64,000 bases of DNA from DASULK01 sp036381835 (lineage in GTDB: Bacteria > Actinomycetota > Actinomycetes > Mycobacteriales > Micromonosporaceae): positions 1-64,000 of the forward strand of contig DASVCA010000102.1 in NCBI GenBank assembly GCA_036381835.1, read 5' to 3'. Of this stretch, positions 47,605 through 54,886 are shown one piece after another. The first letter of the stretch is position 1, and each line of letters begins with the position of its first letter. A program made the position numbers and the translations under genes. Under the pieces are notes generated by a model that worked only from the letters and a program-made list of their open reading frames with translations, had not been told where the DNA came from and searched no databases.

Positions 47605-48108
47605 ATGATGAGGTTGCGTCGCCGGATGCTCGCGGTCTCCTTCGCCGCGACTGGGGTGCTGCTCACGGCGGTGCCCGCTCATGCCGCGGACCTCTACGTG
47701 GAGGTCGATCCCAGCACGGTCCAAGCGGGTGGCCAAGTCGGGATCGAGGCCAGTTGTAACGACAACATGCTGCCGGCGGTGGTCGAGTCGGCGGCCTTCG
47801 GTACGGTCACGGTCCAGCCGCAGAACGGGAAGCTGGTCGGCTCGGCGATGGTGCCACCCGAGACCCCGGCGGACACCTACCGGGTGCAGTTGACGTGTCC
47901 GGACGGACGGACGACCGCGACTCGGTTGAACGTGGTCGCGGGCACCATACCCAGCCGTGGCCCCGCGACCGGCTTCGGCGGCTCGGCCGAGGAAGGGCGC
48001 GGGCTGACCCTGCTCACCGGGGGCATCGCCGCGGTGATCGCCGGCGCGGTCGTGGGTGTCTCGGCCCACCGGCGGCGGACGACGGCCACCGGTCGGACCG
48101 GCCGCTGA
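47605..48108 (+). CDS. secreted cell-surface protein, candidate sortase substrate
   Basis: 167 residues; ATG after GGAGGGG. Signal peptide with cleavage after AHA (residue 27), a small Ig-like domain (VEVDPSTVQAGGQVGIEAS, with Cys51 and Cys98 as a likely disulfide), then GPATG at 119-123. Next a hydrophobic helix (about 134-154) and a basic tail HRRRTT. That order is the layout of an LPxTG-type sorting signal, with Gly replacing the Leu. The sortase gene begins nine bases downstream, supporting an enzyme-substrate pair. Function on the surface is unknown. Confidence 0.78.
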   Translation: MMRLRRRMLAVSFAATGVLLTAVPAHAADLYVEVDPSTVQAGGQVGIEASCNDNMLPAVVESAAFGTVTVQPQNGKLVGSAMVPPETPADTYRVQLTCPDGRTTATRLNVVAGTIPSRGPATGFGGSAEEGRGLTLLTGGIAAVIAGAVVGVSAHRRRTTATGRTGR

Positions 48109-48116
48109 TCCGCAGT

Positions 48117-48767
48117 ATGCCACCCTCGCGGTTCGATCCGTACCGGCTGCCGCCTCGGCCGCGCAGCGCGCCGGGGTGGCTCCCGCTATCCGCGGTGCTG
48201 TTGATCGTGATCGGGCTGTTCGCCACCGGTGCGAGCCTGGGTCGGGACATGGGACTCGACTGGGTGGGCCGACTGAGCGGTGGGCGAGACGAGCTTGTGT
48301 TGGAGCCGAGTCGGCCCGTCCGGATCGAGATTCCCTCGATCGATGTCGACGCACCGGTGCATCCGGTCGGGTTGGCCGCGGACGGATCGATCGCTGTGCC
48401 GTCTCTGGACCGGCACGAGGAGACCGGCTGGTACGACGGTGGTCCCACGCCCGGCCAGGTCGGGCCGGCGATCATCGTCGGCCACAACGACACCCGAAGC
48501 GGACCGTCCGTCTTCCACAAGGTGCCGCAGCTGCGCCGCGGTGCCCGGATCAAGGTGATTCGGGCCGACGACTCCGTCGCCGTCTTCGAGGTCACCTCGG
48601 TGGAGCGCTTCGACAAGGACGGGTTGCCGGCCGAGCGGGTCTATGCCGACTTCAGCCGGCCCGGCCTGCGCCTGATCACCTGCGGTGGGGAGTTCGTCGG
48701 CGGCAGCATCGGCTACTCGGACAACGTGATCGCCTTCGCGTCTCTGGTCAGCGCCCGGACCCGGTGA
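48117..48767 (+). CDS. class F-type sortase
   Basis: 216 residues from the ATG at 48117. One N-terminal membrane anchor (WLPLSAVLLIVIGLFATGA), then the sortase beta-barrel: VRIEIPSIDVDAPVHPVGL, catalytic His123 in VGHNDT, catalytic Cys189 in LITCGGEF, and the closing GYSDNVIAFA. Sortases join surface proteins to the envelope. The arginine usually a few residues after the cysteine (CGGxFDR in relatives) is absent here: the segment reads CGGEFVGG. The candidate substrate gene lies immediately upstream. The 3' end overlaps the convergent exonuclease gene by 20 bases. Confidence 0.88.
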   Translation: MPPSRFDPYRLPPRPRSAPGWLPLSAVLLIVIGLFATGASLGRDMGLDWVGRLSGGRDELVLEPSRPVRIEIPSIDVDAPVHPVGLAADGSIAVPSLDRHEETGWYDGGPTPGQVGPAIIVGHNDTRSGPSVFHKVPQLRRGARIKVIRADDSVAVFEVTSVERFDKDGLPAERVYADFSRPGLRLITCGGEFVGGSIGYSDNVIAFASLVSARTR

Positions 48768-49548
48768 GCGGTACCCAGTCGAGATCGACCACGACCGGGG
48801 CATGATCGGACGGGCCGGGGCCCTTGCGCGCCTCACGATCGACGTATGCGCCGCGGACGCGGGCGGCCAGCGACGGTGTGACGTAGACCAGGTCGATCCG
48901 CATCCCCTTGTTCTGGTGGAACATGCCGGCCCGGTAGTCCCAGTAGGTGAACGGATGCGGCCCCTTCATCGGGGTCGGCACCACGTCGGTCAAACCGAGC
49001 TCCCGAAGCTGCGCCAACGCCCGCCGCTCCGGTTCGGTCACGTGGGTCGAGCCGACGAAAACCGCGGGATCCCACACGTCCGCATCGGTCGGGGCGACGT
49101 TGAAATCACCGCAGACCGCGAGCGGGCGCCCACCGGCGAGGTCGTCGCGCAAGGCGTCCCGCAGCGCGGCCAACCAGGCCAGTTTGTACAGGTAGTGCGG
49201 TGAGTCCGGGGTGCGGCCGTTGGGGACGTAGACGGACCAGACGCGGACACCGGCGCAGGTGGCCGAGACGGCACGAGCCTCCGGTTGAGGGAAGCCGGGT
49301 TCGTTGGGGAAACCGATGGTCACGTCGACGAGTCCGGCGCGGGACAGGATCGCTACCCCGTTCCAGCGACCGCTGCCGTGGCTGGCTACGGCGTATCCGA
49401 GTTCGCCCACCGCGGCCACCGGAAAGCCGTCGCTCGGGCATTTCGTCTCCTGCAGGCAGACGACGTCCGGTTCGACAGCGGCGAGCCAGGCCAGCAGTCG
49501 CGGCAGGCGGGCCTTGACGGAGTTGACGTTCCAGGTGGCTATGCGCAT
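48748..49548 (-). CDS. xth: exodeoxyribonuclease III
   Basis: 266 residues. AP endonuclease/3'-5' exonuclease of base excision repair. Motifs of the EEP fold: RIATWNVNSVKARLPRLLAW, CLQETKCPSDGFP with the metal-binding Glu, VYVPNGR, CGDFNVAPTD, RIDLVYVTP, and the catalytic GPSDHAPVVVDL. It starts three bases after the stop of the PAC2 gene, so the two form an operon. Its 3' end overlaps the sortase gene tail. Confidence 0.95.
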   Translation of the reverse strand: MRIATWNVNSVKARLPRLLAWLAAVEPDVVCLQETKCPSDGFPVAAVGELGYAVASHGSGRWNGVAILSRAGLVDVTIGFPNEPGFPQPEARAVSATCAGVRVWSVYVPNGRTPDSPHYLYKLAWLAALRDALRDDLAGGRPLAVCGDFNVAPTDADVWDPAVFVGSTHVTEPERRALAQLRELGLTDVVPTPMKGPHPFTYWDYRAGMFHQNKGMRIDLVYVTPSLAARVRGAYVDREARKGPGPSDHAPVVVDLDWVPLTGSGR

Positions 49549-49550
49549 GG

Positions 49551-50468
49551 TCAGCCCGCGTTCTCGCCCGGCTTGTGCTGCTCGGCGAGGAAGCGCTCGA
49601 GCTCGGCGGCGATCTCGTCGGCCGTCGGCAGATGACCGGTCGCACCGGCGAGCAGATTGTCGCCGCGGCTGCCGCGGGCGAACGCGTCGTACTGCTCCTC
49701 GAGCGAGCGGACCATCTCGGTGGCCTCGGTGGTCTCCGCCACCTGTCGGTCGATGTCGATCCGGACCAGCTCGGCGGCGGTGCGCAGTCGGTCGACGGGC
49801 AGCAGCAACCCGGTGTTCAGACAGACCGCGGTCAGCAGCTGCTCCGCGGCGGACGGGTACTCGAGCTGGGCGACGTAGTGCGGTACGTGGGCCGCGAAGC
49901 CCAGCGCGTCCCGGCCCCGCTGGCCGAGGCGGTATTCGAGCAGGTTGCCGATGCTGGCCGGGACCTGGACCCGGTGCAGCCAGGCGTCGTGGCCGACGAG
50001 CAGCTCCGGCCGGGTCGCGTGAGCGGTCACGCCCGTCGGTCGGGTGTGCGGCACCGCCATGGGGATCGCGTTGAGCCCGACGGTCAGCCGCACGTCGAAG
50101 CGCTCCACCAAGGTGACCACCGCGCTGACGAACCGTTCCCACTGCAGGTCCGGCTCCGGGCCGCCGAGCAGCAGGAACGGGACGCCGCCGTCGTCGCGGA
50201 CCAGGTGCAGTTCCACCTTCGGCGCGCGGTAATCCACCCACCGGTGCTCCTCGAGGATCATCGGCGGCCGTCGGGATCGGTAGTCGAACAGCTGATCGAT
50301 GTCGAAGGTGGCGATCAGTCGATGCTCCAGGGAGGAGAGGAGATGGGTGTGGGCGAGCCGGATTCCGCTGCCCGCGTCCACGAAGCCGGTCAGGGCGTGG
50401 ATCAACACCGGCCGGTCGAGTGCGGGCGGGTCGTCCACGAGATCGTAGAGCTCGAACGGATCGAGCAC
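49551..50468 (-). CDS. PAC2 family protein
   Basis: 305 residues from a GTG with GAGGAGG. PAC2 (proteasome-assembly-chaperone-like) fold: PVLIHALTGFVDAGSGIRLA, FDIDQLFDYRSRRPPM, LHLVRDDGGVPFLLLGGPEP, GLNAIPMAVPHTRP. The C-terminus is helical and acidic. The family is widespread in actinobacteria, where its function is not firmly known; a link to proteasome assembly is by homology only. First gene of a two-gene unit with xth. Confidence 0.9.
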   Translation of the reverse strand: MLDPFELYDLVDDPPALDRPVLIHALTGFVDAGSGIRLAHTHLLSSLEHRLIATFDIDQLFDYRSRRPPMILEEHRWVDYRAPKVELHLVRDDGGVPFLLLGGPEPDLQWERFVSAVVTLVERFDVRLTVGLNAIPMAVPHTRPTGVTAHATRPELLVGHDAWLHRVQVPASIGNLLEYRLGQRGRDALGFAAHVPHYVAQLEYPSAAEQLLTAVCLNTGLLLPVDRLRTAAELVRIDIDRQVAETTEATEMVRSLEEQYDAFARGSRGDNLLAGATGHLPTADEIAAELERFLAEQHKPGENAG

Positions 50469-50914
50469 GTTGCCTCCTCCTCGTGCCGGCGGCTCGGGTT
50501 CGGACGGACGCGAGCCGGCGCAGCTGCGCTTTCCCTACTTCTATCCTCCGCGATGGCGTCGGCGGCTGGGCGGTGGTGTCCGGGCCAAAGGGATATTCAA
50601 GGCTGACTCTAGGTAGTCGTGCTTCGGTGACCGATGGGTCGTACGTACGGCGGATAGGGATAGCGACGATCGTCCGATCTGCCGATCGGAAGGACAGCGG
50701 ACGGGGTGGCGCGGTTGGATTTCCCGATCCGTCGGCGGAAGAAGATGCCGATGCGGATCCCTGTTGCGGCGGGTAACCGGGATGCCGGAGTTGTGTGACT
50801 TGTGGAATGGCGGGCATAGCGGGCGATCACTGACCGATTAGCCTACGAAACAATGTGACGAGGGCCACTGAATCACCCTCGGTAACCGCGGTTTCGCCTG
50901 TTTAACCTCGTGCA
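50469..50914. other. non-coding region upstream of the lysozyme-like gene
   Basis: 446 bases between divergent genes. The left end holds the PAC2 ribosome site. The right end shows TTTAAC eight bases before the ATG at 50915 and no ribosome site, so a leaderless start is possible. No conserved riboswitch core, tRNA or long dyad was seen. Short open frames here look like chance. Confidence 0.4.
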
Positions 50915-51853
50915 ATGCGTGACGACCAGCTCTTTGAAGACAAGAACGGCGCCGCGACATCCGCTGACCGCTCGTCTGAGGGCACATCGTCCGAACGGTC
51001 AGCCGCCGGTCTTCGGGCCCTGCCGCGTCTCATCCGTCTGCCCGACGGGCTGCGATGGACACCTCTGGCATTCGACGCAGCCGGATGCCTCAGGGTCAGC
51101 CGGCACAACCGCATGAGGTTCCACCGGTTCGTGGTGGTGGGCGGACTCACGTCCTGCCTGGGGCTGGCGGGCATGGTGGAGACCCAGCAGGCGATCCTGG
51201 AGGCCGCGACTGACCCGGTCGCCGAGACCGAAATCCAGCAACGTGCGGACGCCGGCCGGCCCGCGTCCCGAGCCGAGCGTGCCGACGGACCCACGAGCCC
51301 CTCCTCGCCGGATGCGGCCGCGCCGTCGGATCAGGCCGTGTCCGTCTCGCCGGCGCCCATGGAACCGACCGCCCCGGCCGGGCCCGGCCCTGGAAAACGC
51401 GAATCCGGTCCCGTCGCCGGGTTGTCCGAGGTGCAGATGAACAACGCCAAGGCGATCGTCTGGACCGGTGTGGACCTCGGCATGCCCCGCCGCGCGCTGA
51501 TCATCGCCGTGGCCACCGCGATGCAGGAGAGCAACCTGCTCAACCGTGCCAGCGAGGTCCTGCCGGAGTCCAAGAACTACCCGCACCAGGGCACCGGATG
51601 GGACCACGATTCCGTCGGGCTGTTCCAGCAGCGTCCCAGCACCGGCTGGGGACCGGTACGCAAGCTGATGGATCCGGCGTACGCGTCGCAGCGGTTCTAC
51701 CGCGCCCTGATGAATGTGCCCGGGTGGGAGCAGATGCGGCTGACCGAGGCGGCGCAGGCCGTACAGGTCTCGGCGTTCCCGGAACACTACGCCAAGCACG
51801 AGGCCCGCGCCGCCAAGGTGGTCGATGCGATCGTCGACCCCGAGTGGCTATAG
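50915..51853 (+). CDS. membrane-anchored lysozyme-like / transglycosylase-like protein
   Basis: 312 residues. Hydrophilic N-terminus, a single membrane segment (about 68-88, FHRFVVVGGLTSCLGLAGM), a Pro/Ala/Ser-rich linker (~90-168), and a C-terminal lysozyme-like domain. The domain contains NNAKAIVWTGVDLGMPRRAL, AVATAMQESNLLN with a possible catalytic Glu, SVGLFQQRPSTGWG, and ASQRFYRALMNVPGW. Such domains occur in actinobacterial peptidoglycan-active enzymes. It is expected outside the membrane. No ribosome site is seen at the ATG; a downstream start would remove only the hydrophilic head. Confidence 0.75.
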   Translation: MRDDQLFEDKNGAATSADRSSEGTSSERSAAGLRALPRLIRLPDGLRWTPLAFDAAGCLRVSRHNRMRFHRFVVVGGLTSCLGLAGMVETQQAILEAATDPVAETEIQQRADAGRPASRAERADGPTSPSSPDAAAPSDQAVSVSPAPMEPTAPAGPGPGKRESGPVAGLSEVQMNNAKAIVWTGVDLGMPRRALIIAVATAMQESNLLNRASEVLPESKNYPHQGTGWDHDSVGLFQQRPSTGWGPVRKLMDPAYASQRFYRALMNVPGWEQMRLTEAAQAVQVSAFPEHYAKHEARAAKVVDAIVDPEWL

Positions 51854-51855
51854 GG

Positions 51856-52764
51856 TCAGCCGCTGATCACGATCCGATCGAGATCGGGCGCCGGAGCGTC
51901 CCGGTTGCCGAACTCGATGGTGTTGACACCGGCTTGCAGGGTCAATCGAAGCGATACCGTGCCGACCGTGCCCCACCCGTCGCCTGTGGCCGCGAACCGG
52001 ACCATCCGCTGCTGCCGGTCGTTGATCGTGAACCGGCCGTGGCGGGGCTCGGTCGCCACATAGTGCACCTGCACCGTGTAGACGCCGGTGCTGGGGGCGG
52101 TGACCGCGAAGCGGATGAAGTTTCCCTCACCGGCACCGATACCGGTCACAATCCGGCCGCCGGAGGCGCTGGCGAGATCCCGCGGAGTGGCCGTGCCGTG
52201 ACGCTCGGCGAGCTGGCCTTCGGCCTCGACCGAGAGCACCACCGGGGCCGACGGCGACCGGTTCGGTGCTCCCGTGCCCGGTCGCGGTGGCGGCGGCTTC
52301 GGTGAGTCGAACGGGGTCGACGAGGCGGGGTCAGCAGGCGGTGGAGACGGGGTGGCGTCTCCACCGGCGGGACCGTCGCCGGGCGTCGGCGACTTCGAAG
52401 GCGTTGACGACTCGGGTACGGGATGCGCGAAGGCGGGTGGCGGCCCGCCGATCAGACCCGGGTGGACGTCGGTGGAGCCAGTTTCCGTCATCCCCACCAC
52501 CAGGGGCAGCGCCGCGGCGACCGCGATGCCGAGGAGGAGATAGGATCGTGACCGCAGCGCGCGCAGAGTCCCGCCACGGTACCGGTGCGCCGGGTGCTCA
52601 CCCAGTTGTGCGGCGCGAATCGGCGGTAGCCAGTCGGCCTGCGCGACGAACGATAGGGAATCCGGGTCGTCGGCCGGCGCAGTCGAGCCGCCCGCACATC
52701 CGAGAGGCGGTGCCCAACCGCTGGCCCGCGACATCGGGGAGGATCGGTCACCTTCGCCTGCCAT
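51856..52764 (-). CDS. membrane-anchored protein with CBM35-like domain
   Basis: 302 residues; ATG with GGAGG upstream. Cytoplasmic basic N-terminus, one membrane helix (~75-92, YLLLGIAVAAALPLVVGM), a long Pro/Ser/Thr linker (~110-178), and a C-terminal beta-sandwich. The sandwich shows the CBM6/35 pattern: LSVEAEGQLAERHG, GGRIVTGIGAGEGNFIRFAV, TGVYTVQVHY, LQAGVNTIEFGNRDAPAPDL, DRIVISG. It likely binds a cell-surface sugar polymer. It converges on the lysozyme-like gene with a two-base gap; both are envelope proteins. Ligand unknown. Confidence 0.78.
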   Translation of the reverse strand: MAGEGDRSSPMSRASGWAPPLGCAGGSTAPADDPDSLSFVAQADWLPPIRAAQLGEHPAHRYRGGTLRALRSRSYLLLGIAVAAALPLVVGMTETGSTDVHPGLIGGPPPAFAHPVPESSTPSKSPTPGDGPAGGDATPSPPPADPASSTPFDSPKPPPPRPGTGAPNRSPSAPVVLSVEAEGQLAERHGTATPRDLASASGGRIVTGIGAGEGNFIRFAVTAPSTGVYTVQVHYVATEPRHGRFTINDRQQRMVRFAATGDGWGTVGTVSLRLTLQAGVNTIEFGNRDAPAPDLDRIVISG

Positions 52765-52856
52765 TTGCTCCCTCCTTCGGACCGACTGTCCGATCAGAAC
52801 CGACGCTACCCCAGCACCGCCCCGGAGTTAACCCTTCGTGTGTCCGGCCAGCACGA

Positions 52857-53807
52857 TCAGCACGATCGGTTGTCGGGCGAGCCCGGCGTACCGGGGCCGA
52901 GGGCGGCCAGGAAATCGGGGAACGAGAACCGGGGGCGGTACCCCTGCGCTTCGGCGCGGCTGATGTCCAGCACCACCTCGCGGTGCAATTGATCGACCGC
53001 GTACCGGGTCAGCGTCGGAACGGATCGGGTCAGGCGGGCCAGTCGCGTCACCGCACCGGCCGCCGCCATCGCGACCCCGACCGGTACCTGCACCACCCGC
53101 ACCGGACGCCCCAGCGCGGCGAGCGCCGTCGTCAGCACCGCGTCCCGCTGATACGGCCGGGCATCGGCGATGTTGTACGCGCCGGGCGGCCAGTCGGGGG
53201 CCGCCAGACACGCCTCGGCCAGGTTCTCCACCGCGGTCAGGCTCAACCGCACGTCCGGGCCGGGCAGCAGCAGCCGCCGTCCCCGGACCGCACGGACCAG
53301 CCTCGGCAGCAGGTGCGGGTCTCCCGGCCCGTAGACCGCGCGGGGGCGAAGCACCACCGCCCCGGCCGCGAGCGCGAGTCGCTCACCGGCTGCCTTGCTG
53401 CGCCCGTACGCGGTCAGCTGCCCGCCGATCGGATCGTCCTCGCGGATCGGTGTGGACCGCGCCCGCGGGTCGTACACACTGGCGCTGCTCACCCATACGA
53501 CGGGACGATCCCCGGCCGCGTCCAGCAGTCGAGCCGTGCCGTCCACGTTGACCGCTCGGTAGGCGCGCTCGACCCCGTCTCCCGGACCCGGGTCGCCGAC
53601 CGCAGCCGCCAAGTGCACCACCAGATCCACGCCGGACAGGTCGGGACGTTCGAAGGCGGCGTCCCAGGGTCGGTGTCGGCCCACCGGACCGGGACGGCGA
53701 CCGAGGCAGACGACCTCCGCTCCGGCCCGTGCCGCAGCCCGCGCGACGGCGGCACCGCAGAACCCGCTGGCGCCGGTCACCGCGATCCGCACGCCGACGA
53801 GATTCAT
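52857..53807 (-). CDS. OleD-like NAD(P)-dependent 3-ketoacid reductase (extended SDR)
   Basis: 316 residues, last gene of the ole-like operon. Extended SDR / 3beta-HSD fold: VTGASGFCGAAVARAAARAG, VHLAAAVGD, NVDGTARLLDAA, catalytic VSSASVYD, YGRSKAAGE, and LRPRAVYGPGDPHLLPRLV. The last segment closely resembles the GPGDPHLLPR motif of OleD, which reduces 2-alkyl-3-oxo acids to beta-hydroxy acids. Start ATG overlaps the P450 stop by four bases. A generic sugar epimerase is possible, but the ketosynthase and ligase partners favour the OleD role. Confidence 0.82.
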   Translation of the reverse strand: MNLVGVRIAVTGASGFCGAAVARAAARAGAEVVCLGRRPGPVGRHRPWDAAFERPDLSGVDLVVHLAAAVGDPGPGDGVERAYRAVNVDGTARLLDAAGDRPVVWVSSASVYDPRARSTPIREDDPIGGQLTAYGRSKAAGERLALAAGAVVLRPRAVYGPGDPHLLPRLVRAVRGRRLLLPGPDVRLSLTAVENLAEACLAAPDWPPGAYNIADARPYQRDAVLTTALAALGRPVRVVQVPVGVAMAAAGAVTRLARLTRSVPTLTRYAVDQLHREVVLDISRAEAQGYRPRFSFPDFLAALGPGTPGSPDNRSC

Positions 53808-54886
53808 CGCACCTCCGCGCGTACCACCAACTTCGCCCACCCGGGCAGGGCCGAGCGTCGATCGGCGACCGCCCGCACCACCTTCGGCCGGTGCGGGGCC
53901 AGGGCGGCGAGTAGGTCGGACAACTGGGCGCGGGCGAGTTGCGCGCCGGGACAGGCGTGCGGCCCGGCACCGAACACCAGCTGCGCCACCTGCGGCGGTG
54001 TCGGGCCGGCCAGGTCGGGCCCAAGCCGGTGCGCGTCGACCGCGTGCCGGATCACGAGCGCCAGTCGGTCGCCCGGCCGTACCGGATGGCCCGCGACGCT
54101 GCCCGCCCCGGCCGCGACCCGCGGCAGCAGCGGGCTCGGCGCGGTCACCCGCAGCAGCTCCTCGACGAGTATCGGCCTCGTTCGTGGATCGTCCGCCGCG
54201 GCCCACAAGCCCTCGTCGGCGCACCAGGCCGCGGCTCTGGGGAGTCCGGCGACCGTGGTGTTGACGGCGGCGACCGCGAGCATCGCCGCCGGACCCGCCG
54301 GTTCGGCACCGTCCGCGACCAGGGTGGTGAGCCGAGCGGCGGCGCGTCGGGCGGCGCGGGCCCGGCCGAGCCGAAACGGGCCCGGTAGGTGACCCTGGAC
54401 GCCGGTCGCGGCGGCGGCGGCCGCCGCTCGGGCGAGCACCAGCGGATCCACGTCGACGCGGAGCAGGGCCGCGAGGGTCGCGCCGGCCAGTTCGGCGGTG
54501 AGCGGCACCAGGTCCAGGTCACCGCCCTCGGCCAGGCACCGCACCCGGCGATCGAGCACCTCCGTCCACACGGGTCGGAGTCGGGCCACACCGGCTCGCC
54601 CCAGATGCTCGGCGAGGCGTCGTCGAGTACGCCGGTGCGCCTCGCCTTCCTGGTCGAACAGCAGACCGCCGGCGTCGAGCCGACGGGCGGCGCCGCCGGT
54701 GGTTCCGGCTGCGGCCCGGTCCAGGGGCACCCGGGTCAGCGCGTCCAGACAGCCCGAGGCGGTGTGCACCAGCACGGTGCGGCCGAGCCGCAGCACGGGT
54801 ACGACGCGGGCGGCGGACAGGAGGGCGAACAGGAACGGGTGGCTGCGGAGATAGACCCTCCGGTCCCGGCGTCGGGCGCGGCTCAC
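53804..54886 (-). CDS. cytochrome P450, short form
   Basis: 360 residues, shorter than the usual ~400 for bacterial P450s. Haem-binding motif FGAGPHACPGAQLARAQL with the Cys ligand; ExxR in ILVEELLRVTAP; a C-helix-like HRRTRRRLAEHL. The I-helix that normally reads AGxxTT with an acidic residue appears here as AAVNTT, so the proton-relay acid is Asn. GTG start with GGAGGTTGA. Fourth gene of the ole-like operon, overlapping neighbours on both sides. Expected to hydroxylate or otherwise oxidise the lipid product; because of the altered I-helix a peroxygenase-like chemistry is also possible. Confidence 0.88.
   Translation of the reverse strand: MSRARRRDRRVYLRSHPFLFALLSAARVVPVLRLGRTVLVHTASGCLDALTRVPLDRAAAGTTGGAARRLDAGGLLFDQEGEAHRRTRRRLAEHLGRAGVARLRPVWTEVLDRRVRCLAEGGDLDLVPLTAELAGATLAALLRVDVDPLVLARAAAAAAATGVQGHLPGPFRLGRARAARRAAARLTTLVADGAEPAGPAAMLAVAAVNTTVAGLPRAAAWCADEGLWAAADDPRTRPILVEELLRVTAPSPLLPRVAAGAGSVAGHPVRPGDRLALVIRHAVDAHRLGPDLAGPTPPQVAQLVFGAGPHACPGAQLARAQLSDLLAALAPHRPKVVRAVADRRSALPGWAKLVVRAEVR

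Noticed and set aside
50609..50830. 73-residue minus-strand frame in the long non-coding region
   Set aside because: No ribosome site, no family and composition unlike the neighbouring genes.
50770..50914. possible c-di-AMP-type riboswitch upstream of the lysozyme-like gene
   Set aside because: Such elements often precede actinobacterial wall-lytic genes, but I could not find the conserved core or paired arms here.
52857..53807. sugar-nucleotide epimerase reading of the SDR gene
   Set aside because: The GPGDPHLLPR segment and its position in an operon with OleA- and OleC-like genes fit OleD better, though the epimerase reading is not excluded.
52266..54392. 708-residue plus-strand frame across the ole-like operon
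   Set aside because: It is antisense to the CBM35-like, OleD-like and P450 genes, all with strong motifs; composition is Arg/Pro/Gly-rich noise.
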